Below are positions 33,853-44,552 of a stretch of 64,000 bases of DNA, in pieces. The stretch is from Rutpela maculata (Eukaryota; Arthropoda; Insecta; Coleoptera; Cerambycidae). The notes beneath the pieces are model-generated. The model made no database searches and had not been told where the DNA came from. It was given only the letters and a program-made list of their open reading frames with translations. Within the stretch, counting starts at the first letter, position 1. Each line of letters opens with the position of its first letter. The stretch lies in the NCBI GenBank assembly GCA_936432065.2, contig OW386285.2, forward strand, positions 181,818,088 to 181,882,087, given 5' to 3'. The translations under genes were made by a program, and so were the position numbers.

Positions 33853-34131
33853 GAAAATGTGGACACACCGGACAAAACAGTTAATCGGTGAATAGTTTGT
33901 AATTGGTACATATATGTTTATTTCCTGACCCCAAATATTATAATTAGACACCAAATTTGTGATCCTAAGTGATTTAGAAGTCGAGATATTGATAATATAT
34001 CATGTTTCAAAATGGCCGCTATAAAATCCAAGATGACCGACGAAGGAGTTGGTTTATATCAAAAATTTAAAGCTACGTACCTAACTAGTACCTGGAAAAA
34101 ATTTGGTGGTTTTCTGCGGCGTGTCCACATT
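33853..34131. repeat. Outer module, right copy (inverted)
   Basis: Begins AATGTGGACACACCGGACA and ends GGCGTGTCCACATT. It shares CAAAATGGCCGCTATAAAA with the inverse of the left module. Confidence 0.65.
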
Positions 34132-34162
34132 AACGCGAAATTTGACGCTAAGCTGCCCCACT

Positions 34163-35042
34163 ATTTGCCCGTTTGAAATATCGTCCTAATATCAAATCTA
34201 TTGGCTACACGGCGTAGCTTTTCAGATAATCCGTGTATATAAGGAATTCATGGTTGTGTACCGTTGTTCAGGTTTTTGTCGTACCTGGTTATTATTTTCT
34301 ATAGATGTGAAAGTTCCATCAGCAAAGGCTCAGGGTAGTGATTGTTTATAAGAGCGTCTTTTATAAAGCGTTTCTCATTGTCTAATATTTCATCATTAGA
34401 AGAAATTATTTTGGCCCTATCATATAAACACTTTATTTCACTCTTTTTAACATGCATCGACTGATTTAAGTTAAAATGTTGTTGGTTTTCTATAAACGCT
34501 TGTTTCAACTGTATTATTTACTCTCTTAATTAAAACATCTAAAAATGGTAATTCATTTCTACTTTCTACTTCTAACGTAGATTTAATAGAGGGTTCCTTA
34601 TTATTTATATTTTCTAAAAAATTGTCAAGCAAATCGACTCTATGAGGCCAAATTGCAAAGATGTCGTAAACATATCTCCATCAACTAACTGGTTTATATA
34701 TACCAGTTTCAAAGTCCTTCATAAATATATTACTTAAAAATGGTGACAATGGAGACCATATTGCCATACCAAAGTCTTGTTGATAGAAATCACCTTCCAA
34801 CTGAAAGTAAGTAGTTTCTATACACTTTGTTAATAGTTCCATTATGCAATTAACAGTTAATTCTGTTCTAGCTTCCAAATTATTATCATTTAACAATTAG
34901 TCCTTGATTATTTTTAAAGTTTTATCTACTGGGACATTAGTAAAGAGGCTAACTACATCAAAACTAACCATCAGATGTGTATCTTAAATATTGTTTTCAT
35001 AAATTTTTCCAATAAAATGTGTTTTTATTGGAAAAAACATTA
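34163..35042 (-). pseudogene. Penelope-like reverse transcriptase, truncated
   Basis: Motif A appears as MVSFDVVSLFTNVPVD (about 34950). A later block is YQQDFGMAIWSPLSPFLSNI (about 34770), then WRYVYDIFAIWP, where the catalytic YVDD has become YVYD, then LPFLDVLI. Internal stops lie at about 34902 and 34681. The RT tail LSEKLRRVANRFDIRTIF ends exactly at the foldback insertion. The YVDD change alone would abolish activity. Confidence 0.75.
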
Positions 35043-35089
35043 CACAAAGACACTGACTCATAGCTCCCTATTTAACAATTAAAACTATT

Positions 35090-36324
35090 CATCTGGAATT
35101 GCAAATTAAAACTGTTCAAATCCGTTAAAGCTTATTTATTACAAATACTTTCAAAATTTAGCTGCAGAAAGCCACACATGTTACATTAGATACTCTTCTG
35201 ATGGATTTTCATTAAAATATTATCTTTAAATGTTTGGATTTACAGGTGGATACTGTTTAAAATATTTGGTTATTTCATTCTGATATAATTTTTGTATTAT
35301 AGATCCGAATGCATATTGATAAGACTTATATAATGTACTATAGGAACAACAAATAGATACTCGTAGAAACTGCTCTCATCAATCCTTTCGAAGGAATACC
35401 AAATATGTTCCTGGAATTTCGGACCAGATTGTAACAAGCAGTGAACAATTAACTACTGATCAAGCCTCATCACAATTATTTTCGGAAAACCATAAACACT
35501 TTTAGAAATTGATCGCATATAACCCCATACGAAGTGATTAAACATGTATTTGTAATTGCAGTTGAAAATTGACCTTTCCTTTTGCCCATTCAAGAAAATG
35601 AAAACACGTTTAATATATAATTGAAAAGAAACATTAATAATATTAAGAATAATAATACTCATAGAAACTGATCTCATAAATCCTAATTTAAACGTTTTAA
35701 CTAGTAATTTTAATTACAAATCAAAAACGTTCTAAGCTAATGCAGCTCGTTTCTTAAAAAAACACATGCGATTTAACCACGGAAAGCCGAATGGATTATA
35801 TTAGAGACTGTTCTCAGAAATTCTCATTGACGTGATATAAGTAAATGTTTGGATTTACAAGTGGATACTGTTTAAAATATCTGATTGCTTTATTCTGATA
35901 TAATTTTCGTATTTTAATTAGATCTGAATCCATACTGATAAAGACTTATATAATTTACTACAAGAACAACAAATAGATATTCGTAGAATTTACTCTCATA
36001 AATCCTCTTGAAGGAATACTAAATATGTACCTGGAATTTCGGACCATCTCGTAACAAGTAGTGAACAATTTGTTACTGATCAAACCTCATCACACTTATT
36101 TTCGGAAAACAGCATAAATACTTTTAGAAATTGATCGCATATAACCTCATTCGTAGTTATTAAATATGTATTTGTAATTGCAGTTGAAAACTGACCTTTC
36201 TTTTTACCCATTCAAGAAAATGAAAACACGTTTAATATACTATTGAAAAGAAACATTAATACTCATAGAAACTGATCTCATAAATCTCTATTTAAACGTT
36301 TTAACTAGTAATCTTCAATTGCAA
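35090..36324 (-). repeat. Satellite-like repeat D array, left part
   Basis: The marker AAATGTTTGGATTTACA occurs at 35228 and 35843, giving a 615-bp period. A decayed partial unit precedes. The third unit is cut at 36324 by the pogo-type element. Confidence 0.75.
36028..36324. repeat. ~290-bp direct duplication flanking the pogo-type element, left copy
   Basis: TACCTGGAATTTCGGACCAT to CTTCAATTGCAA occurs here and again at 39139-39428, immediately on each side of the transposon. The copies differ by a few substitutions and a ~9-bp deletion. Confidence 0.75.
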
Positions 36325-39138
36325 GGAGAACGGGGCACAGTGGCCATTTTTTTCTTAAATTTGGAATATCATTTTTATTTTTCAAAATTAAGAAATGAAA
36401 TTTTGCCGTAGCATTTCAGTATGTCTTTACAACATTTTCAGTGTAGAATGGTATATTTAAGGAAATTACATCACGCTTAGGATGTTTTCTTTCCCGAAGT
36501 GGGAAAATGACCGCTGTACCCCGTTGGGTGGGGCACAATGGACATTATATAGGGGTAGAGTGGCCACTACTTAACATAAATAGAAATAAGAGAAAAGAAG
36601 AAGGAAAATTTACTAAAAGTATATATATTAAATGAATTTATTAACAAAGAAGTATTTTACATTATATTGTACATGTTAAAATTTAGTTGAAATCTGAATG
36701 AACGATTCATCCTCGCCGTTCCCCCCACAGTAACGGGTTCTGGCAAAATCATTTCGACGTAATTCTTAGCAACGGATGCTCTGTCCTCTACATTGGGAAA
36801 AACAAACTTTCCTTTTTGTTTTCTCAAGAAAGTAACTGTCAACTCATCACAGTCGATTTCCAACACCTGAGCCACATAATATTTAACAACTTTCTTGGTT
36901 GGGAACTTGACTAGTACGAAATCTCCAATTTTTAGATTTTTAAAGTCTTTCAACTCGTTGAAATAAGTTATTAGCCCTTCCTCTTCTTCTTCAAAGTCGG
37001 TATCGTCGTTTAGTACAGTCGAATCGGAATTGTAAATTTCGTCCTCAGATATTGATATTTTTCTTTTGTTTGCCGCCTTCGGTTTCTTTTCAGTTTGTAT
37101 TTTTTTGGTGTCTGTCACTTTTCTTTTTACTTGAAGTTTTGCACTCTTTTTTACAAGTTTAGCCTCCTCCTCTGCTGCAATTCTGTCCCTGACAGGAGTA
37201 TTTGTAAGGACTTCCGAAGTTCCCTTCTTTCTTCCCTTTCTCTTATTTTCAAACGATGTAACTTTCGGGTAAGGCCTCAGTGATTCAGGTGTAACAGGTA
37301 ACCCCTCAGGGTTACACATCTTTTTCGATCTTCAACCGCAGAAAAACTAGCCTGATTAATTTCGATATTTGCCGTTCCAGAACAACTAGGTTGATTCAAA
37401 TCAAAATTGTCTTCGATATTATTCTGTTGTTCTGGTTCATTAGATGCTGTTATATTAGGTTGATTCAATGGTAGTCTTGGATTTACATCGGTAACAGTCG
37501 CCGCTAAGAAATCGTCTTCACCAAATTTATTACTGTCAAATGGATATATACCAGAAGCACTAAATCCGGACATTATATTCTTTGTAGTAAAAGCTAGTGG
37601 ATATGCTTTTCCGAGTATTTCCGCAATATCGTGTATAGTTATTCGCTTCCCTGGATGGTTTAAAAGCCAGGAGTTGCAACCATCGTTGTAATATTTTTTT
37701 AGTGGTCCAAACACTCCACGGTCTAGTGGTTGGAGTTTATGACTCGTGTGAGGTGGGATTGTAAATAAAATTACGCCATTTTCTTTTGCCAGATCAATTC
37801 CGTTCAGCGAAATATGGGTCTCATGATTATCCAGAATCAACAGGACGGGATTTTCCTTCGTGGCACCAGAGTATTTTATAAAATGTTGTAGGTATTTATT
37901 GAAAATCTCTGTAGACATCCATCCAGAAGGGTTTGTTGTGCCTAGAGTACCGGGAGGTGCACCTTTTATCATGTAGTCCCGGTAATTCACACGAGGAAAA
38001 ATTAAAAGGAGTTCCCAATTGCCAACCAATTCACCCCTCTCTGCAGATGTGACTTGTGCAACTTGTTTCTGGCCTTTAGCTGCCACAATTTTGGATGATT
38101 CTTGTACTGTTGTAAGGCCCGTCTCGTCTATATTGAATATTCTTTCAGGGCCAAATTTATATTTTTTATGCACCTCTTCAAGGTTATTGAAAAACATATC
38201 AACCACAGGCTTGTTAAAACCCATGGACCTGGCTAACGAGGTTGACTGTGCCGTTCTTATTGAAACATTATTATTTCTTTTTAAAAACGAAGTAAACCAA
38301 TCTGGTCCAGCGCATTTGTTCTTTTCCCAAGAGTTTGGATTTTTTTCTTATTTGCAATAGCTAGTTCATAAGCCATTTTTCTGATTGATTTGGGTGACAG
38401 CCCATGATGCAATTTGGCGCTAGTCTTTAAATATTCGCATAGCTCTGCTTCTTCGCTTTTTGAAAAAATCTGACGGACAGTGTAATTTGGAAATAGTGCG
38501 GCAGATCATGTATATTTGCTTGATCCCAATCCACTTTTAAATCCTTGCATTTATTAATATATCTCCTTAATGTGGTTCTTGAGATGGAAAATCTTTCAGC
38601 CGCCCTTTTCAATGAATACCCTCCATTAATAACAGATTTTAATGCATGGAACATCTCATGGGGTCCGTAAGCCCGATCTTACTTTTTCTTTTTCTATTGG
38701 GAACCATTTTCTGAAATAAATAAATAATGTGAAAAAGTGGTGCCCCATATTTATAATGACCACTGTACCCCAGATATAACCTTTAAAAATTATTAGTAAT
38801 AATGTGGGAATGTTGAAAATTTTGGTTTATAATTTTATGTGTAAATATGTAGAAATATATCCTTAATTCGATAAACATAACAAAATTCACATTAGAAATA
38901 TGATGAACTAGATAAAAAACAAATTCTTACCTGTGAATATTTTACACTTGTACTGTATAATTATTTAACATGTTATTACACGTGAACTATTTTACCGCTT
39001 TTACCGAAACTACATGCATTCATTGGCATCTATATGAGCTATCGACTGATAGATGGCGGTTGCCACCATTTAAAGTTTAAAGGATATAATGCAAGGGTGA
39101 CCACTGTGCCCCTATGTCCACTGTGACCCGGTCTCTCC
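36325..39138 (-). mobile_element. pogo-type DNA transposon (Tc1/mariner superfamily), decayed
   Basis: The ends read GGAGAACGGGGCACAGTGG and (inverse) GGAGAGACCGGGTCACAGTG. The subterminal motif GGGGCACAGTGG or close variants recur at both ends and may be transposase-binding sites. The transposase is on the minus strand. The expected TA duplication is not seen; instead a ~290-bp stretch of host repeat is duplicated. Confidence 0.75.
36657..38654 (-). pseudogene. pogo-type transposase
   Basis: Three pieces read from high to low coordinate. 38654-38427 is a pipsqueak-type helix-turn-helix (SLKRAAERFSISRTTLRRYI). After a frame break, 38224-37277 is the DDE_1 catalytic domain with the acidic residues in FNIDETGL, LLILDNHETH and LQPLDRGVF. 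It also has KGQKQVAQVTSAERG. 37319-36657 is the C-terminal region, basic then acidic, with GDFVLVKFPTKK. At least two frameshifts prevent a full protein, but the catalytic residues remain. Confidence 0.8.
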
Positions 39139-39580
39139 TACCTGGAATTTCGGACCATCTCGTAACAAGTAGTGAACAATTTGTTACTGATCAAACCTCA
39201 TCACACTTATTTTCGGAAAACAGCATAAATACTTTTAGAAATTGATCGCATATAACCTCATTCGAAGTGATTAAACATTGTATTTGTAATTGCAGTTGAA
39301 AACTGACCTTTCTTTTTACCCAAATGAAAACACGTTTAATATACTATTGAAAAGAAACATTAATACTCATAGAAACTGATCTCATAAATCTCTATTTAAA
39401 CGTTTTAACTAGTAATCTTCAATTGCAAATCAAAACTGTTCTAACCTAATGCAGCTCGTTTCTTAAAGAAACACTTGCCATTTAACCAAGGAATGCCGCA
39501 AGGATTACATTAGATACCTACTGTTCTCATAAATTCTCATTGATGTGGTATAAGTAAATGTTTGGATTTACAAATGAATA
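39139..39580 (-). repeat. Satellite-like repeat D, right part
   Basis: Starts with the second copy of the ~290-bp duplication (39139-39428), completes the unit, and repeats the marker AAATGTTTGGATTTACA at 39556. Confidence 0.7.
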
Positions 39581-42432
39581 CGGCTTGACTCATTTTGCTG
39601 CTCTATTCTAGTGTAAACTGATAGAAATTTCAGCAGTAACTTTACTCCAGACTCTAGTAAAGAGAGCTGTATACGTGTCGCTAATTCATATCTAATCTAA
39701 TGTGACCTAAGGAACTGACGTGGGTTTCTTAAATTAAAAGTAAAGCAGTCTCTTTCACTGCTAACTGATTCATTGTTTTTAGGCTAGAACGCTAGAGGAA
39801 ATAAGGACTTTTACAGTATTTTGTATTTATCACTATATTAGCATTTCTATTTGACATATGCAAAATATGGAAATGTACAATAAAAATACATCTGCAAAAT
39901 GTACAATTTAAACTATACATTTGTTGACATGTATATCCACATCAATACGAATAAAAACATGTTGATAAATGGTGTGTTAAAGACGATAGATACTGGAAAA
40001 AGGACGGACTGGAACTTATGATATTACTTATAGAAAACTGATAAAAAAGATTAGAATCTCTTTAAAGTTGTATCTGTAATTTCATATAGTTACAAATATA
40101 ATAGTGCATTTACAGACACTAAACTGTAGGTTTGTTGATGCATATTCCAATAAGTACTAATGAAATGGCAACATGATAATTCCAAATAGCTCATTCTGAA
40201 TTACTGTTTCATAACCGAATTTAAATGTATGTATAATACTAATATAACCCATAGGGATGATAAAACCGCCTTACTTTTTTTATAAGTTTCTATCCGACAG
40301 TTTTGGCAGGGTAAGCCAATATCTTGACTTTTGAAAAAAAAATCGCCACGTTCCATCATGGCACCAGGAGCCGTTTTTTTTTCGGAATTTCCAGAAATTG
40401 GACCTGGACGCCAGACCTGGCCATGAAAAATGCTATTAAGAGTATTTTTGGATTTTTTAGGGCATTTTAAAACATGAAACAAATGGGGAGCAAGAAATTT
40501 CATTAACAATCCGATATCAATTTTAATTTCAATTTTATAAGTCTCATGGCCGCTCCGACCTCCAAGAGATCTGATCTTGTATCGTATCCCGTACACTTGA
40601 AAAATCAAGTAATCCAGTTTTTATTAATATTAAGTGATGTGAATCAGTCTTTTTGAAATTTAGATTTTTTATTATCATATAGGTTTTAAAAAAGTGACAT
40701 TGATTGTGAAATGTCATAAGTAAGGTATTTGGAAAAATGTTAATGATTTAATAATTTCGATTTATAACAAATGTAAAAATTGACGTTGAAAAATTGTGTC
40801 CGAGATAAGGCCAGATTCTGAAAGCTCAAAACATTAAAAAGCGGTTTTCAGCATGGCTGTTCTGCACGTGTCTGCCTGTGATAATTTTACTTCCACATCA
40901 AGTGGAAATATATTAAATCTACCGTTACCCATGAGACGTCACGCTACACCAGGGCCATACACGCTTATCCATGCCCAAACATTAATAGAAAATCGCCCGG
41001 ACCTGTTCCGCGGAGACACGTAGCGTTCGTGAAACCTGGTATTTGCAGGACGGTACACCCGAATATGTCAGTCATTACAAGAAAATTCTGCTTTTCGTTG
41101 ACATCATGTAGATGCTCAATTTATTTTGTCCGTTTAGAACATTTGTTTTAGAAAAAAAAAATTCATCCGCCATATTAGGGCCGCCATTTTCAATTTTTTA
41201 ATTTTGACTACAGATTCGTAATCATCAGCGATTCCAAAAATATAACTATCGTACGTTCAAAAATAAATTGGTAACACTCGAGAACACTCTTTTAAATATT
41301 CAGCACCCCTTGAGTGTAAGAGCAAGTATTATGGAAACTGAAGTTGATACCTTTTACTATATACAACAATAACCCACAAAGAAAAATTATCATTATGAAA
41401 TTATTCCGAAATTTTACATATTTTTTACCTCTATATACAGGTACTGTACTAATACCTTTTTAGAACTAAAAATTAATAATTAATAATGTATAATTTGAAC
41501 GGTTCAACCGTCTTTTTTTGCATAATTTAGATACATCAATATGTAGAAATATTTGTAGAACGTACATAATTCAATTAAATATATGATTTTTATTCGACAA
41601 TAAGGTATAGCCGCACACTGAAAAAAGGATTTGTTTATGAACAGTCATGCATATTAACTATGAATTTAATATATATTGAAATATGGCGGAGTGTATCTTT
41701 ATTTACTGTGAATCTAGCCTATATTTCAATATTTTTAATAAATCTTAATCATACAAAAGATAGTTAGACTGCTGAGTAATAAGACTCATATTTATAGTTA
41801 CTAGTCATTTAGTATTAAAAAGCATGCTTATATTAATAATTAATAAAATGGAATAATAGGTAATTCCAATCTATTAACATATAATATAACTTTTATTACC
41901 ATATGATAGATTTTATTCTTTACAAGCAGGCTTTAGCTTATTGATTAATATTGCTTTAGTAACAGTGAATATCTGATATATTAATGATGCACAATGGTAT
42001 GTATACTAGGTGCACCTAGTATATATTACTGAAAATTACACTGAAAAAACTTTGCATCTTATTATTAACAAGCCGCATATTTGGACTATATTTATTTATC
42101 AGCAACATATTAAATTATTATAAATAACGCTTCTTTTCAAATAATATTTTTTTTCAGAATTATATATTTATCACTAATCAGTTATATGTTCACGGTGTTT
42201 TTATTAACATATAAAATAACATATTATTAATTAATATTGTCGTATTCTAAGACTAATATATTATACCAATTAATAACTATAAAAACAGGAATATTTATAA
42301 TTAATAAATATTACAGATTTTAATTAAATTACCTAATTAACAAGTAATAAAAGCAATAGTTTTTAATAATATATCCCCTTTTGGGCGAAATATACTAATT
42401 CAAATATAAATAAATATTTATTAATTATTAAA

Positions 42433-42434
<2 letters not shown>
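39581..42434. other. No supported gene
   Basis: AT-rich. The 135-codon minus-strand frame at 40201-40608 lacks recognisable domains. A ~30-bp fragment of repeat E (TTTTACTTCCACATC) lies at about 40890-40915. A perfect 20-bp palindrome, ATACTAGGTGCACCTAGTAT, is at 42003-42022. Confidence 0.45.
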
Positions 42435-42475
<41 letters not shown>

Positions 42476-42484
42476 TATATACAT

Positions 42485-42570
<86 letters not shown>

Positions 42571-42585
42571 TACATATATATATAG
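42435..42585. repeat. (TA)n microsatellite
   Basis: About 150 bp of TA repeats with a few CATA interruptions. The long YI-repeat open frames across it are artefacts. Confidence 0.9.
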
Positions 42586-43059
42586 TTAGTACGGATAAAA
42601 TAAACAAAATTTTCAAGCATTTCTTTGGTATGCCTGGTATTGATGCAGGGGTTGTTGCGGATGATCGGCATTGACGCCCCCGCTGAAGTTGGTCGCCATG
42701 GAAACGTTGCCTACTTCCACGCATTTTCATAACCCCTCTCCCCGCGCAAGTGTCACATATGAATACACACATGCAGCCTTTAGCAATTTGAACATGAGGA
42801 GATATATTAAAGAGACGTCTGCACCAAAGGCGTAAATTAGTGTTGAAATGAAAAATGGATAGATAATTATTTCACAATACACATAATATAATAAGTGATA
42901 TGTATGTGATACGAGTTGAGTTGCTGTATATAAACAAAACGAGTAGAAGTTGCAGTCGGACGTGGTCGAATGAGAATACCCATTTCATTCATATTTTGCA
43001 CGAACACAGCACGATTCACATTTAAAGGGTACCACTAAGATTAAGTAAGATTAAGTCTA
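42586..43059. other. No supported gene
   Basis: A locally GC-richer stretch at 42640-42750, with no domain in any frame. Confidence 0.4.
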
Positions 43060-43740
43060 TATACATTTTATTTCCATTTTTGAAACAGAAATTTGCTTTC
43101 GGTAACGACTGACTGCAATTATCGTTTGTTTCGTAATAGTCGGCTATGATAGTCTATATACAATATTTTTCTGTCAGAAGTCATAATGTTTATTAGATAT
43201 TCGGCAACGCCCGACTGCAAATATCATTTGTATTGGTAATAGTCTTACCGTAATAACATTTTGAGGTAAATTTTTTACATTATAAAGTTCGTTCGAACCT
43301 GAAAGACTGTATGCTGCAGTTTAGATACTTTGCACTTCTTTGCATTTTTATGTTCTTAATCAAAAATTTTTGGAACATTTTTCTTTAAAGTCATAATAAC
43401 TCATAGTTTATATAAAATAATCTGATGATCACCCTCTATGACGAAGATGACCCAATTTTACTAGGAAGTGTTCTCTACCATGGTATTTTGTACCTATATG
43501 TTTTGTATTTCGCATATGTATTAAAAATTTTAAGTTCAACAGAAATTATCGTGTTTAATAGGCATTCGCAGTGGGAAACGCCCGATTGTAACTTTTATTC
43601 TTTTCATAACAGTCTTATAAAAAATATCTCAATAATGTTTTAAGACAAAACTGATAGATCGTCTAACCTGCGTACAGTTCGTTTGAACCTGAAAGACGTA
43701 CTGTACAGCACTATCCGATTAAAGAACTTATATATAGATA
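43060..43740 (+). repeat. Satellite-like repeat F, locus 1
   Basis: Markers (CGGCAACGCCCGACTGC; TTCGTT.GAACCTGAAAGAC) recur at about 400-bp spacing. The family returns in the same orientation at 52780-53745. Non-coding. Confidence 0.6.
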
Positions 43741-44228
43741 CATAACAGCTATCTTTTCACTATATACCTTGTTTGATCCTAATAAAGTCACATTATATGT
43801 CCATTAAGAATGATTCTTCTCATAGGCAACAGTGGCGGGTATGTGTAGAAGGGTAAATATTTTCATTAAAATTAATTATTGCAATTCCAGCATTACCGGT
43901 TCTTTATGTACTGATGTAGGCATGCAATATTACAGTAAGATAATGCTTGATATATTTCAAATTTAATTAGCCTAAACTTTGACATATATCTATTGTTACA
44001 AATCTGTAAATTGTCTCGACATACATAAAAATTAATTTTCTCTATTCTTTTTGAAAGTTTACATATGATAAGAGAGTAAATATTATAATTTATTATGTCT
44101 CTGCACTATTGCATGGCATATTTAATGAACACACCACAAATGAGACAAGCCTTAAATTCAATGTCAAGATTGTCTAGGTGGGAGTTACATATTTAAAATA
44201 ATAAATATCGTTTGACCCATCGGTAATC

Positions 44229-44552
44229 CAGCGATATAAAAAAGCTCGCAAAAAAAAAGTTAAAGGGTACCGACCGCCTTTGATTAATATACCGCCCGCC
44301 GGTCCACGTTGTCTATCGCTAGTCCACGTTGTCCACACAGTTTATTCCAACCTATCATAATTCCGGTAGAGAAAATTTTAATCAATTATATTCAGTGGGA
44401 GTGCCCCACATTGTTTTTACAAAATACGTGACCATTTTTTCTGATCATAATAAACGAAGCCGAACACTTTTATGGCCTTTTATATAAATAGACTGAAATT
44501 GATAAATGGTCGGAACCATTTATGTTTTTTTGCGAGCTTCTTTATATCGCTG
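44229..44552. mobile_element. MITE, 324 bp
   Basis: Ends CAGCGATATAAAAAAGCTCG and its near-perfect inverse CAGCGATATAAAGAAGCTCG, followed by A/T runs. The TIR style is mariner-like but no TA duplication is clear. Non-coding. Confidence 0.7.

Larger units (their letters stand above)
32384..34162. mobile_element. Foldback element inserted in the Penelope-like element
   Basis: Its ends AGTAGGGTAGCTTA and the inverse AGTGGGGCAGCTTA sit between PLE codons, with a possible 3-bp ATT duplication. The whole 1779 bp is nearly palindromic, with a centre at about 33180-33440. Each half carries a ~300-bp outer module (ATGTGGACAC...GGACAAAA at both of its ends) and an inner exon-like module. No DDE motif seen. 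Confidence 0.7.
31740..35042 (-). mobile_element. Penelope-like element, truncated and split
   Basis: On the minus strand: reverse transcriptase (35042 down to 34163), a 1.8-kb foldback insertion (32384-34162), then the GIY-YIG endonuclease (32383-31985) and a 3' tail with a hammerhead-like motif. RT followed by GIY-YIG is diagnostic of Penelope-like elements. It is 5' truncated inside RT. Repeat D lies on both sides in opposite orientation. Confidence 0.8.

Noticed and set aside
40201..40608. 135-codon minus-strand open frame
   Set aside because: No motif, unusual composition, and no neighbouring gene structure.
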